Source: Dolichospermum sp. DET69 (GTDB taxonomy: Bacteria > Cyanobacteriota > Cyanobacteriia > Cyanobacteriales > Nostocaceae). Taken from it: a stretch of 64,000 nucleotides of DNA. Each line of letters starts with the position of its first letter. Position 1 is the first letter of the stretch. Shown here one piece after another: positions 7,656-16,452 of the stretch. Under the pieces are notes generated by a model. That model did not search any database and was not told the DNA's origin. It worked only from the letters and a program-made list of their open reading frames with translations. Made by a program: the position numbers and the translations under genes. Location of the stretch: positions 3,699,501 through 3,763,500 of the forward strand of contig CP070233.1 of NCBI GenBank assembly GCA_017355425.1. The letters run 5' to 3'.

Positions 7656-8972
7656 ATGAACCAATCTGCGAAACGTTACTCACCGCTCCAAGCTGCCTTG
7701 ATTGGTGGAGCGATCGCCACAACTGCTACTATATCTGTATTCGGTCAGGCTTGGACACGCTCAGTTCATGCTGCTTTACAAGATAGTCCTAAAGCATTAG
7801 TTGACCAAGTTTGGCAGTTGGTGAATCGTGAATATGTTGATGAAAAATTTAATCAGCAAGATTGGCAAGCAATCAGGCAAAGCCTATTAAGTAAAGATTA
7901 TACTTCTAAAGATGAAGCTTATGTAGCCATCCGTGAAGCTTTGCAAAAGCTAGGTGATCCCTACACACGGTTTATGAACCCCAAACAATACGAATCCCTA
8001 ACCAACCAAACATCTGGGGAAGTATCCGGGATTGGTATTCGGATGCAAATCAACGAAAAAACCAAGCGTCTAACGGTAATAGAAGCTATAGAAAATTCTC
8101 CAGCCCTCAAAGCCGGACTCAAATCAGGTGATGAGATTTTAGCAATTGATGGTAAATCTACCCTGAAAATGACGGTAGAAGATGCTTCAAAATTGATTCG
8201 TGGTCGGATAGGTACTTCTGTGAGATTGGACTTAGAAAGACCAAGTAACAAATTTAACGTTAAATTAACGAGAGCAACAATAGAAGTTCCCACAGTCCGG
8301 TATACCCTGAAACAAGAAACTGGTCGGCGAGTTGGGTATATTAAATTACAAGAATTTAGCTCTCACGCTGCGGATCAAATGCGTGTAGCCATTCGCAAGT
8401 TGAACGACCAAAAAGTTGATTCCTACGTTTTAGATTTACGAGGTAATCCTGGTGGTCTATTAAATGCGAGTATAGAAATTGCCAGAATGTGGCTAGATGA
8501 CGGACATATCGTCAAAACCGTGGACCGCAAAGGATCAAGTTCTCAAACAACAGCTAACCGTACAGCTATTACCAAACTCCCCTTAGCAATTTTAGTTGAT
8601 GGTAATTCCGCTAGTGCTAGTGAAATCCTCACCGGCGCACTTAAAGATAATAAACGCGCTGTGGTTGTTGGTAGTCAAACCTTCGGTAAAGCTTTAGTAC
8701 AGTCAGTCCATGAATTAGGGGATGGTTCAGGTCTAGCTGTCACCATTGCCCATTACTATACACCGAATGGTACAGATATCAATCATAAAGGGATTGCACC
8801 AGATATTAAGCTCGACTTGACACAAACCCAAGAACGTGAATTAGCTTCTAATCCAAATTTAGTTGGTACAAATAGCGATCCCCAATATAGCCGCGCTATT
8901 GCTGTTCTTTCTAATGGCAAATTAGCACAATCACAGTCTATGAATGTCAGTGCTAAAGACCTGAAATTTTAG
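7656..8972 (+). CDS. ctpA: carboxyl-terminal processing serine protease CtpA
   Basis: Family S41 protease that trims the C-terminus of the photosystem II D1 precursor or related exported substrates. 438 residues: an N-terminal signal/anchor (about 12-40, AALIGGAIATTATISVFG), a PDZ domain (about 120-200, SGIGIRM, SPALKAGLKSGDEILAIDG) and the catalytic domain with the Ser/Lys dyad at Ser320 (NSASASEI) and Lys345 (QTFGKALVQ). Its start codon is the ATGA that terminates the HEARO-like RNA element, so the whole native leader has been replaced by that element. Expression may depend on read-through from upstream or on a promoter inside the element. Confidence 0.92.
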   Translation: MNQSAKRYSPLQAALIGGAIATTATISVFGQAWTRSVHAALQDSPKALVDQVWQLVNREYVDEKFNQQDWQAIRQSLLSKDYTSKDEAYVAIREALQKLGDPYTRFMNPKQYESLTNQTSGEVSGIGIRMQINEKTKRLTVIEAIENSPALKAGLKSGDEILAIDGKSTLKMTVEDASKLIRGRIGTSVRLDLERPSNKFNVKLTRATIEVPTVRYTLKQETGRRVGYIKLQEFSSHAADQMRVAIRKLNDQKVDSYVLDLRGNPGGLLNASIEIARMWLDDGHIVKTVDRKGSSSQTTANRTAITKLPLAILVDGNSASASEILTGALKDNKRAVVVGSQTFGKALVQSVHELGDGSGLAVTIAHYYTPNGTDINHKGIAPDIKLDLTQTQERELASNPNLVGTNSDPQYSRAIAVLSNGKLAQSQSMNVSAKDLKF

Positions 8973-8986
8973 AATTTGAGGTATGA

Positions 8987-9085
8987 TTGTTTACCCCCCT
9001 TAGTCCCCCCTTTCCAAGGGGGGATAACAGAAAATCAAGTCCCCTCCCCTTAGAAAGGGGAGGGTTAGGGAGGGGTAAAACAATA
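8987..9085. repeat. C/G-rich inverted-repeat element
   Basis: Ends ATTGTTTACCCC and GGGGTAAAACAAT are complementary. Inside are two hairpins made of C-runs and G-runs (CCCCCCTTTCCAAGGGGGG, and CCCTCCCCTTAGAAAGGGGAGGG-like arms). It lies 14 bp after the ctpA stop and may also act as a transcription barrier. Palindromic repeats of this kind are common between cyanobacterial genes. Confidence 0.6.
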
Positions 9086-9102
9086 TTTGATACACTATAA
9101 AA

Positions 9103-9269
9103 CCCACCTTCCGCACCCTAAACTGTCACACAACGAAAAATGGTCATTTGGGGATTTGAGATTGGCGATCGTTACCTAAAATTTAGACCATTTTGTATCA
9201 AAATTATCCTCACAGGTCTTCAAAAATCCGAAATTACCGATTGTGACACTGGGGGGTGCGGAATGTGGG
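9103..9269. mobile_element. MITE family a, copy 2 (167 bp)
   Basis: Left end CCCACCTTCCGCACCCTAAA and right end GGGGTGCGGAATGTGGG are imperfect inverted repeats matching the ends of the element at 4585-4773. ATAAAA flanks both sides (9097-9102, 9270-9275). The interior is unrelated to copy 1 and contains one GCGATCG-type motif. There is no coding potential. Confidence 0.65.
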
Positions 9270-9560
9270 ATAAAAGACTGTAAATTCGAGAGCTAATAGC
9301 CCAATTCTTCTCTTCCTTCTTCCTTCGTAACCTTCACTCCTATATCCCTCCGGTCCCGTCAGGGATACGTGGTTCAGTAGGGGCGTATTGCTATACGTCC
9401 CTACTGATTCCTGTAGGGGCGTATTGCAATACGCCCCTACTAGCCTTCACGAAAAGACTTTTATGGCTTACGCTACGCTATCAGCAAGCCCTACCCAAAT
9501 AGAGAATTATAGGTAGGGTACTGTTATAAACCCCCTATGCTAACAGTGTAAAATCCGTTC
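9270..9560. repeat. cluster of palindromic repeats between ctpA and tnpB
   Basis: Polypyrimidine CTTC repeats lie near 9308-9330. Two adjacent palindromes of the GTAGGGGCGTATTG type follow; the second (9413-9440) is a perfect 28-bp palindrome. Near 9460-9485 lies one copy of the small palindromic motif GGCTTACGCTACGCTATC, which recurs in the window. No gene is seen. Confidence 0.6.
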
Positions 9561-9732
9561 TATAAAACTTACCCAAAATTACCAAAGTCTAGACACATCT
9601 GGACAGCGATAATCTTAGTGTTTATTTCCTGCTTCATCGCGGTCTTAGAATGACTTCTAATCTTGTTTGCCCGCTCCACAGACAATCTCGGTAGAACTTA
9701 CCGTTTCTGACCGTAGTTCCTAAAAAGAACCG
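9560..9732 (-). ncRNA. probable 3' end of the IS605-type element / TnpB guide RNA region
   Basis: TnpB guide (omega) RNAs derive from the 3' end of tnpB and the element right end. This stretch is non-coding on the minus strand and holds hairpin-prone sequence, including GAAACGGTAAGTTCTACCG-like arms. The exact right end and guide cannot be set without related copies. Confidence 0.3.
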
Positions 9733-10851
9733 CTACGCTACAGGGATAAAAATATCCACAAACCATCGGTCAATATTCTTAGCTGCGTTGAGGTCACGAT
9801 CCTCTGTATGTCCACAATCAGGACAAACATAAACGCGGCTTTTTAATGGCATTTTATGACGATGATTACCGCAGTTAGAGCATATTTGCGAACTAGGAAA
9901 GAATCTATCTACAAGGATTAATTCACTGCCAAACTTCTCAGTTTTGTACTCTAATTGCCTTTTAAATTCATACATCCCACAATCTGCAATTGCACCTGCT
10001 AATTTGTGGTTCTTCAAAAATGCCTTAACGTGCAAATCTTCTATCTTAATTATGCTGTGGTTTTTAGCTAGATAGTAGGTTAATTTGTGAATAGAATCCT
10101 TGCGAATATTAGAAACTTTGGCGTGTAATTTAGCTAATTTTCTCACAGCTTTTTTACGGTTATTAGAGCCTTTAATTTTCCTGCTCACATTACGCTGTAA
10201 ACGTTTCATGCGTTTACTCATGCGGCGGTAGGCTTTAGGATTATCGAATACTTCACCATTACTGCAAACTGCTAATTCTTTGATACCGATGTCAACGCCA
10301 ATGGTCGGTCGGTCTGCAAGTATAGGAGGTTTTTCAACTTCGTATTTAACAGAAATAAACCATTTATCAGCCTGTCTAGAAATCACGCAATTATGAGTTG
10401 CTATAATCGGTAAAGGTTCTGCTAAACGTACCCAGCCAATTGACGGTAATTTAATTCTTTTACCATCATTTTTAATCGCTGGTTTCGCCTTAGTTCCTGA
10501 TTCTAAATAGAAAGAATCGTGTTGTCCTTTTTTCTTGAATCGTGGTTGTTTTGATGTTTTGGAAAAACACCTATCCCAAGCCTGGCGTAAATCAGCTAAC
10601 GCCTTCTGAGGAACATTTTTATTAACTTCGTAATACCAAATATGCTCAGATTTTACCTCAGCAATTAATCGCTTATGCAAGTCTATTGCTGAGGGTAATT
10701 TAAGTTTTTCGCCTTCTTTTTGAGCAGCTAAAATATCCTTGATTTGAGCATTTGCCCAGTTATAGGCGTGTCTAGCTACTCCAGATGCTTTACGAAAAGC
10801 TGTAACCTGTCCGTTATTTGGAATTAACGCGGTTTTGAAACACAGAAGCAT
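9733..10851 (-). CDS. tnpB: IS200/IS605-family RNA-guided nuclease TnpB
   Basis: TnpB is the RNA-guided RuvC nuclease of IS605-type elements and the ancestor of Cas12. In this 372-residue protein the catalytic residues are present: Asp187 (GVDIGIKEL), Glu271 (IKIEDLHV) and Asp353 (TEDRDLNAAKN). The zinc finger Cys324/Cys327-Cys343/Cys346 is complete and a basic N-terminal domain precedes. No TnpA (Y1 transposase) is adjacent, so it is a solo copy. The C-terminus (DIFIPVA) ends at a small GTAGCGTAGCGG-type repeat, just where relatives usually continue, so the tail may be altered. The guide RNA would lie over and beyond the 3' end, toward 9560-9733. Confidence 0.9.
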   Translation of the reverse strand: MLLCFKTALIPNNGQVTAFRKASGVARHAYNWANAQIKDILAAQKEGEKLKLPSAIDLHKRLIAEVKSEHIWYYEVNKNVPQKALADLRQAWDRCFSKTSKQPRFKKKGQHDSFYLESGTKAKPAIKNDGKRIKLPSIGWVRLAEPLPIIATHNCVISRQADKWFISVKYEVEKPPILADRPTIGVDIGIKELAVCSNGEVFDNPKAYRRMSKRMKRLQRNVSRKIKGSNNRKKAVRKLAKLHAKVSNIRKDSIHKLTYYLAKNHSIIKIEDLHVKAFLKNHKLAGAIADCGMYEFKRQLEYKTEKFGSELILVDRFFPSSQICSNCGNHRHKMPLKSRVYVCPDCGHTEDRDLNAAKNIDRWFVDIFIPVA

Positions 10852-10980
10852 TGTTTTCGACCTGACAATGTTTATTGATACTTCTCTAGTATATGCCCAT
10901 ATCTACCTACTATCAACTGTTTTGGATAGATTCTTGGACATTAGCAGCATCACCTATTGAAATAGTCACTTGTTGGTTTT

Positions 10981-11022
10981 CCATATAATTAACTCCGTTA
11001 CTTGACTAAGTTAATTATATGG
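10981..11022. repeat. 13-bp inverted repeat
   Basis: Perfect arms CCATATAATTAAC (10981-10993) and GTTAATTATATGG (11010-11022) with a 16-nt loop. It lies upstream of tnpB and may belong to the element's left end or to an operator of a lost gene. On the minus strand it precedes a 20-odd-codon remnant starting MENQQVTISIG (ATG at about 10982). Confidence 0.5.
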
Positions 11023-11181
11023 ATGTTCCGTAAAATATGGCTAGTTATGGGTAGAAATTGCCGAACAGTTTAAAACCCCCGCAGTCAAAGTTGTCGTTAA
11101 AAATTATTGTTCCCCCAATGTTGGGGGTTAGGGGGCGATTCCATCACTTATGCGTACACGGAGTATCAAAGCCCGAATTTA

Positions 11182-12057
11182 TTATCTTCTTCTACTACCG
11201 AAACCGGAAGAACGACGACTAGAAGAACGGCCACCACTACCAAAACTATTATTAGAATTGCGACGGGTAGAGCTAGAGTTACCAGAAGGTTTAAGGGTAC
11301 TACTACCAAAACCAGAACCGGACGCTCTTCCACCTGTTGTAGTCCGGGTTGCACTTCCTGAAGAAGAGTTTCTGATGTTTCCTGTGGTGCGGAAAGTAGT
11401 GCGATTTCTCACTGCTGCGGGTGGTTCATTGTACCGAGAACGGTAACTAGAAACTGCTGAATCATAGTTAGAACCATAGCCACCATAACCATTCATGATC
11501 CCACCTGGCTGATATACGGGGGGAACATAATATTGAGGTCTAAATAACATACTACCAATAGCTTGACCAGCAACATTACCAACTAAAGCACCTGCAAAAG
11601 GCGCCCAAAAACTACTTTGCTGACGAACAATTACAGTTTCCGGTTGTCCAGTTTGGGGATTGTTTTTGGTTTCTGTGACGTTATGGATGTACTCAAGTTT
11701 AAAGTCTTCAGTCATATATAAGACTGGCTGACTATTTTCTACTTTCAAGTAAGTTTTCTTACCTGCTTTGATTTCTTCATCAGTCAATCGTGCCATTTGT
11801 AGCTTTTCTGTGGCAAAGCTGGGGGGGGTGTTATTAAGTAAAAACAGGGTATACTCACCATTAACATCGTTGTATGTACCTTGTTGTACTTCATACTGAC
11901 CATCATTTAATTTGGTGGGAGTAGCAGTTTGGCTAACGTTCTTTGTTGAAGAATTAACTTGGTTTCCTCCCCCACAAGCAACAGTTGTTAAGCACAAAGT
12001 CAAGGCTAAAAAAACAACTGTAAATTGACGCAGTACGGTGATTATCATTGTGTTCAT
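11182..12057 (-). CDS. putative lipoprotein with glycine zipper and Ser/Arg-rich tail
   Basis: 291 residues. A signal peptide (FTVVFLALTLCLTTVACGGG) ends in a lipobox-like VAC, so the mature N-terminal Cys is probably lipidated. Residues about 40-150 form a folded region. A short glycine-zipper-like hydrophobic segment (APFAGALVGNVAGQAIGSML) follows, and then about 90 residues of Ser/Gly/Arg/Asn low complexity that are likely disordered. The gene lies 37 bp after the DUF1517-like gene on the same strand, so the two are probably co-transcribed. Other families with such tails are surface or cell-envelope proteins. The function is unknown. Confidence 0.7.
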   Translation of the reverse strand: MNTMIITVLRQFTVVFLALTLCLTTVACGGGNQVNSSTKNVSQTATPTKLNDGQYEVQQGTYNDVNGEYTLFLLNNTPPSFATEKLQMARLTDEEIKAGKKTYLKVENSQPVLYMTEDFKLEYIHNVTETKNNPQTGQPETVIVRQQSSFWAPFAGALVGNVAGQAIGSMLFRPQYYVPPVYQPGGIMNGYGGYGSNYDSAVSSYRSRYNEPPAAVRNRTTFRTTGNIRNSSSGSATRTTTGGRASGSGFGSSTLKPSGNSSSTRRNSNNSFGSGGRSSSRRSSGFGSRRR

Positions 12058-12094
12058 GTTTTGTGCTGGTACTAATTACAGATCCATAAATAAT

Positions 12095-12676
12095 TTACAA
12101 TGGAATCAATTCAGGGTAATACTCTAATAATTGATCACTAGAAAGTTCATCACCTAATTGAGCGGGAGAAAAATGGACTTGGATAGCGCGGAGTTTATGT
12201 TTGTAGTGTAAATTAATTAGGGCTTTTAAAGCTGCTTTTAAGGCTGGAATATTCGCCAAATCAGTTTCTAACTCGGGAACTTCTCCTTCAGCCGCAACTG
12301 TAATCATGATAATGATGTTACGGGTGACAGGGAGTGATAAGGGCTGATTTGAGGAATTGGCATTAAAATCAAGATTAGCCCCATATCTTTGGGCTGAGTC
12401 TGTGAATAATTCATTAACGTAATCTCCTGTTTCCCCTTCATTCCACAAAACATCACCTTCATTAGCAGCAGAGAACCAATATTCGTCATATTGCAGGAAA
12501 GTTTGGCACAGTTGCACCAATTCTTCTCCTGAGACTTCTAGATCACCATCAGCATCAATTGCTGTTCGAGCGCTACGATTGAGGACACCTAGTATCGGGG
12601 CTACGTCTGATCCTTGTAAATGCAAAAATAAACGACAGACAACATAGCGAGTTTTACCCATCATGCGATTAAACAT
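12095..12676 (-). CDS. DUF1517-like protein with an EF-hand-like loop
   Basis: 193 residues. The C-terminal half (VTRNIIIMITVAAEGEVPEL, then LKALINLHYKHKL and SSDQLLEYYPELIPL) resembles the cyanobacterial/plastid DUF1517 domain. Near residue 41 is DADGDLEVSGEE. It has acidic or hydroxyl residues at positions 1, 3, 5, 7, 9 and 12 as in EF-hand loops, but the Gly sits at position 4 instead of 6. No membrane segment is seen. The next gene in the unit encodes a lipoprotein, suggesting an envelope-linked role. The family call is from recall. Confidence 0.65.
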   Translation of the reverse strand: MFNRMMGKTRYVVCRLFLHLQGSDVAPILGVLNRSARTAIDADGDLEVSGEELVQLCQTFLQYDEYWFSAANEGDVLWNEGETGDYVNELFTDSAQRYGANLDFNANSSNQPLSLPVTRNIIIMITVAAEGEVPELETDLANIPALKAALKALINLHYKHKLRAIQVHFSPAQLGDELSSDQLLEYYPELIPL

Positions 12677-12797
12677 TTTTTGTCTCCTGTAATGTCAGTG
12701 GATAATTAAATACTATACAAATTTATAGTGGCAAACCAAAACTGATAATTAATCAGGTTCTTCGGTACTTATTATGCTAAAACAACAATTTGAGAGG

Positions 12798-12880
12798 AGG
12801 GAACAGGGAACAGGGACCAGGGAACAGGGGAACAGGGGAACAGGGGAACAGGGGAACAGGGGAACAGGGGAACAGGGGAA
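12798..12880. repeat. tandem octamer array (GGGGAACA)
   Basis: About ten head-to-tail copies of an 8-nt unit with variants at the left edge. The complementary array (CTGTTCCC units) lies at 13035-13074, so together they form a large inverted repeat around about 150 bp of unique AT-rich sequence. Confidence 0.85.
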
Positions 12881-13034
12881 AAATTTTAATTTTCTAGTTT
12901 TTTAATCAGACTAATAATCATTCTGCTTTCCTATTCATAATAAGTTAAGAATCATTTCTATATCTTTTTCTGAGCATAATCCAACTCGCTTCGATAAAAT
13001 TAGGTGAGTTTCTAATTCTTAATATCTGACATTC

Positions 13035-13074
13035 TTCCTGTTCCCTGTTCCCTGTTCCCTATTCCCTGTTCCCT
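13035..13074. repeat. tandem CTGTTCC array, inverted relative to 12798-12880
   Basis: Five to six tandem copies of a 7-8 nt unit, the reverse complement of the array at 12798. The two could pair as a long hairpin. No repeat-spacer organisation is present, so it is not a CRISPR array. Confidence 0.8.
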
Positions 13075-13091
13075 TTCAGGTCCCCTAATCA

Positions 13092-13250
13092 TCAAGGACG
13101 GGCAGGATGCCCATCCCACAAAATTGGGTAATTTATTTTTTGGTGTTCCCTAAGATTAATGCTACTAAAATTCGATTCTGTGAGGTTAAGACCACTAAAG
13201 TCTAAAACCCCCTCTGCATATTTTGCGATTAATTCTGCTTCTAAATTCAT
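13092..13250 (-). pseudogene. truncated pentapeptide-repeat gene
   Basis: A 52-codon frame begins MNLEAELIAKYAEGVLDFSG and shows two or three pentapeptide-type repeats (LNLTE, SNFSS, INLRE). It then runs into non-homologous repeat sequence (INYPILWDGHPARP), which also occurs near 16760-16790. The genuine protein would be longer. This is the 5' remnant of a pentapeptide-repeat protein gene cut by a repeat insertion or deletion. Confidence 0.6.
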
Positions 13251-13330
13251 GAATCTACCCTGTTATTGCCAACTTTGAGAGTTGGACTTGGTAAAGTATC
13301 GAGAGAACAAGTAAAAATTAAATTTTCAAA

Positions 13331-14176
13331 ATGACGATGAAAATTGGTATTCTAGGATTAGGGCTGATTGGTGGTTGTTTAGGTTTCGATTTACGTTCGC
13401 AAGGACACTATGTTTTAGGTGTGAGCCGTCGTGAATCAACCTGTGAAAAAGCTATTAACCTTGGTAGTGTTGATCAAGCGTCCTTGGATTTGAGTTTGTT
13501 GGCATCAGCCGAAGTTGTATTTATTTGTACTCCTATAGGATTGATAGTGCCTCAAGTGAAAGAGTTAATAACTCATTTACCAAAAACTACTATTATCACT
13601 GATGTTGGTTCAGTTAAAACACCTATAGTTGAGGGAATTTCTCCTTTGTGGGAGAATTTTATCGGTGGTCATCCGATGGCAGGAAAAACAGATGTCGGTA
13701 TAGAAGCAGCACAGCGGAACTTGTTTTTCAATCGGCCGTATGTATTGACACCAACAGGGATAACACCTAGTAATGTTGTGATAATTGTAGAAGAAATTGT
13801 GCGATCGCTCGGTTCTATTATTTATCATTGTCAACCAGAACAACATGACCGGGCTGTAAGTTGGATTTCTCATTTACCTGTCATGGTTAGTGCTTCTTTA
13901 ATAGCAGCTTGTTTAAGTGAAACAGATCCAGAAATCGCCGCATTAGCCCAAAATTTTGCCAGTTCAGGGTTTCGGGATACTAGTAGAGTCGGAGGAGGAA
14001 ATCCCGAATTAGGAGTAATGATGGCACAATATAATCGTCAGGCATTGTTACATTCTCTAAATCAATACCGCGAAAATTTAGACGAATTTATTCAGATAAT
14101 TGAGCAGGAAAAGTGGGAATTATTGGCAGAAAAGTTTAAATTCAATCAACAAGCGCGTCCTGATTTTGTAGAATAA
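13331..14176 (+). CDS. tyrA: prephenate/arogenate dehydrogenase TyrA
   Basis: Oxidatively decarboxylates arogenate (usual in cyanobacteria, with NADP) or prephenate in tyrosine synthesis. 281 residues: an N-terminal Rossmann fold (KIGILGLGLIGGCLGFDL), FICTPIGLI, DVGSVKTPI, the conserved FIGGHPMAGKTDVGIEAA, and the helical C-terminal dimerisation domain with QHDRAVSWISHLPVM. A start at the second Met (MKIGILG, 6 bp later) is equally possible. The gene is monocistronic. Family assignment is firm; arogenate preference is inferred from the lineage. Confidence 0.92.
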   Translation: MTMKIGILGLGLIGGCLGFDLRSQGHYVLGVSRRESTCEKAINLGSVDQASLDLSLLASAEVVFICTPIGLIVPQVKELITHLPKTTIITDVGSVKTPIVEGISPLWENFIGGHPMAGKTDVGIEAAQRNLFFNRPYVLTPTGITPSNVVIIVEEIVRSLGSIIYHCQPEQHDRAVSWISHLPVMVSASLIAACLSETDPEIAALAQNFASSGFRDTSRVGGGNPELGVMMAQYNRQALLHSLNQYRENLDEFIQIIEQEKWELLAEKFKFNQQARPDFVE

Positions 14177-14365
14177 GTTACTGGTTCGTTAAATAGGTTG
14201 GTGTAAATAATTATCATCGTAATAAGGCAGAGGAGCAGGGATCTCTGTCTCAGGGGGGTTTGCTGGTTCCCGGGATTATATCCACTCAAAAATCAGTATT
14301 TAAATACCACAGTGAATAAATTCACTCGTGTCGTTTCCCGCTGTCCCCTAAAATTTGTATTAATT

Positions 14366-14761
14366 CTAGTTTGAATCCAAAAACTTAATCATAGGATAAG
14401 CCAAAATTGCTCGATCTTCAGTCACCATAATTAAATCATGTTGTAAAGCTTGAGATATTAACAAACGGTCAAATGGATCTCGATGAAGTGATGGCAGATT
14501 AATCAATTGAGCAATGCTATTTTCATCAACCACAAGACTTTTAATTAAGTGCTTTCTTCTTTGCTCAGGAAGATATATTTCAGGAGAATTAGGAAAAGAA
14601 AGTTTTCCTTGTTGATATTTAATGACGCATTCCCAAATTGAGGCAACGCTCAAAAATCTTTCATTATTGGGATTTTTGAGTTCTTGGCAAAAGTAATCTG
14701 ACAACCGCCCATCATTGTCAATCAACCAGAGAAAAATATGAGTATCTAACAATAGTTTCAT
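14366..14761 (-). CDS. PIN-domain ribonuclease toxin (VapC-like)
   Basis: 131 residues with the PIN-domain pattern: first Asp in LLLDTHIFLWLIDND, Glu in SVASIWECVIKYQQGKL, and the distal acidic cluster in HRDPFDRLLISQA and VTEDRAI. This subgroup (LLLDTHIFLW ... DPFDRLLI) is a Mg-dependent RNase usually inhibited by a co-transcribed antitoxin. It starts inside the antitoxin stop (ATGA overlap of 4 bp), a sign of coupled translation. The substrate is unknown. Confidence 0.85.
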   Translation of the reverse strand: MKLLLDTHIFLWLIDNDGRLSDYFCQELKNPNNERFLSVASIWECVIKYQQGKLSFPNSPEIYLPEQRRKHLIKSLVVDENSIAQLINLPSLHRDPFDRLLISQALQHDLIMVTEDRAILAYPMIKFLDSN

Positions 14762-15069
14762 TGGGGGTAAAATAAATCTAAAATTTCATCTGGTAATGGG
14801 TCATTAAAATCATCAGGAACAACAAATTCGCCTTTTGCAAGTCCAATAGGTAGCAATTTATTTTGCTGACGATAAGATTCAACGATTCTGTCAATTTCTT
14901 CATTGGTGGTCGGAGTTTCTGTTTCAATAGGAGTTTGTTGATATTCTAAAAACCCAACAAATTGCCACAAGTAATTAAGCTGCTCGGTAGCTAATTGATC
15001 TAGCTTTTGATGTAAACGTTCTCGTAAACTTTCCTTTTGAGAATAATCATGGGTTGCTCTAGCATTCAT
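14758..15069 (-). CDS. antitoxin of the PIN pair (DUF2281-like)
   Basis: 103 residues from the start chosen (MNARATHDYSQKESL); a longer frame to 15084 adds five residues. An N-terminal helical DNA-binding-like or dimerisation region (LRERLHQKLDQLATEQLNYL) is followed by a C-terminal toxin-wrapping tail rich in Pro/Asp (VVPDDFNDPLPDEILDLFY), typical of DUF2281/VapB-like antitoxins. It overlaps the PIN gene by 4 bp. Neutralisation of the PIN toxin and autoregulation are inferred. Confidence 0.75.
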   Translation of the reverse strand: MNARATHDYSQKESLRERLHQKLDQLATEQLNYLWQFVGFLEYQQTPIETETPTTNEEIDRIVESYRQQNKLLPIGLAKGEFVVPDDFNDPLPDEILDLFYPQ

Positions 15070-15315
15070 ATTTACTCCTTCCAATAATAATATTTTGGCA
15101 GAATAGTATTCTCATCATTGTGGAACAGGTATCTTGCCTTACCAAATATACCATAAATAGCTATTAATATAATAAATTCAGTAGAGCGTACCGCTAATGA
15201 TATGACTTTTTTTGCGAATTGGAAAAGCTAGTACGAGTTCCTATAAAACATCAAGTATAATAGCACAATAGGTATAAGGTGCGTTAGCCACAGGATAACG
15301 CACTTGATTTATTTA

Positions 15316-16407
15316 CTACACATTAAATCGAAATAATAACACATCGCCTTCTTGGACAATATACTCTTTCCCTTCACTTCTGACCAAGCCTTTTTCCTTG
15401 GCTGCATTCATTGAACCGTGCGTAACTAAATCATTATAAGCCACAGTTTCTGCGCGAATAAATCCCCGTTCAAAATCAGAGTGAATTACTCCTGCGGCTT
15501 GAGGTGCAGACATTCCCGCATTAATTGTCCAAGCACGAGTTTCTTTGGGACCACAGGTAAAATAAGTCCGCAAACCTAAGAGGGTGTAAGTTGCCCGAAT
15601 CAAGGATTTTAAACCACCTTCTTTTACACCCAAAGATTCCAGAAAATCAGCTTTATCTGCTTCTGGTAATTCCACTAATTCTGCTTCTACTTGGGCAGAA
15701 ACTATGACAACTTGAGCATTTTCGACCGCAGCAACAACGCGCACTTTTTCGACAAAATCATTACCTGTTGCTAAGTCTTCTTCAGAAACATTAGCAGCGT
15801 AAATAATTGGTTTATTGGTAAGTAGTCCTAAACCTTTAATAATTTCGGCTTCTTCGGCATTTAAACTGACTTGACGGACAGATTTACCTTCATTTAAAGC
15901 AGCGGCTAATTTTTCTAGAATTGTTACTTCAAACTGGGCATCTTTGCTAGTGCGGGCAAGTTTGCGAGTTCTCTCAATGCGTTTTTCAATTTGAAATAAA
16001 TCAGATAAACCCAGTTCTAAATTAATGATTTCAATATCTCTGGCTGGGTCTACAGAACCAGCTACGTGAATAATATCATCATTTTCAAAACAACGGACAA
16101 CATGAACTATGGCATCAACTTCCCGAATGTGGGATAAAAATTGATTCCCTAGTCCTTCTCCTTGACTTGCACCTTTGACTAAACCAGCAATATCCACAAA
16201 TTCGACACGAGCGGGGACTATTTGGACTGAGGTGGCAATCTGGGACAGAACGTTTAATCGGTCATCTGGGACTGATACCATACCAACATTTGGTTCAATG
16301 GTGCAAAATGGGAAATTAGCGGCTTCAGCTTTAGCATTAGCAACTACAGCGTTAAATAAGGTTGATTTTCCGACGTTGGGAAGTCCGACAATTCCGGCTC
16401 TTAGCAT
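15316..16407 (-). CDS. ychF: redox-regulated ATPase YchF (Obg-like)
   Basis: YchF is a universally conserved Obg-type P-loop protein that prefers ATP and acts in ribosome or stress-related functions. 363 residues: G1 GLPNVGKST, G3 DIAGLVKGASQGEGLG, the altered G4 NVSEED (in place of NKxD, the basis for ATP preference), and the C-terminal TGS domain ending in KEYIVQEGDVLLFRFNV. Full length. It lies alone on the minus strand. Confidence 0.95.
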   Translation of the reverse strand: MLRAGIVGLPNVGKSTLFNAVVANAKAEAANFPFCTIEPNVGMVSVPDDRLNVLSQIATSVQIVPARVEFVDIAGLVKGASQGEGLGNQFLSHIREVDAIVHVVRCFENDDIIHVAGSVDPARDIEIINLELGLSDLFQIEKRIERTRKLARTSKDAQFEVTILEKLAAALNEGKSVRQVSLNAEEAEIIKGLGLLTNKPIIYAANVSEEDLATGNDFVEKVRVVAAVENAQVVIVSAQVEAELVELPEADKADFLESLGVKEGGLKSLIRATYTLLGLRTYFTCGPKETRAWTINAGMSAPQAAGVIHSDFERGFIRAETVAYNDLVTHGSMNAAKEKGLVRSEGKEYIVQEGDVLLFRFNV

Positions 16408-16452
16408 TTTAGATTTTAAATTTGGGGATGAACTATCTACTATAAAGATAAT

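Noticed and set aside
11107-11446. Two plus-strand frames opposite the Ser/Arg/Gly-rich tail of the lipoprotein
   Set aside because: They are shadows of low-complexity codons; the minus-strand frame has a signal peptide and continues as a complete gene.
12798-13074. CRISPR array
   Set aside because: Units are 8 nt and contiguous with no spacers. No cas genes are in the window.
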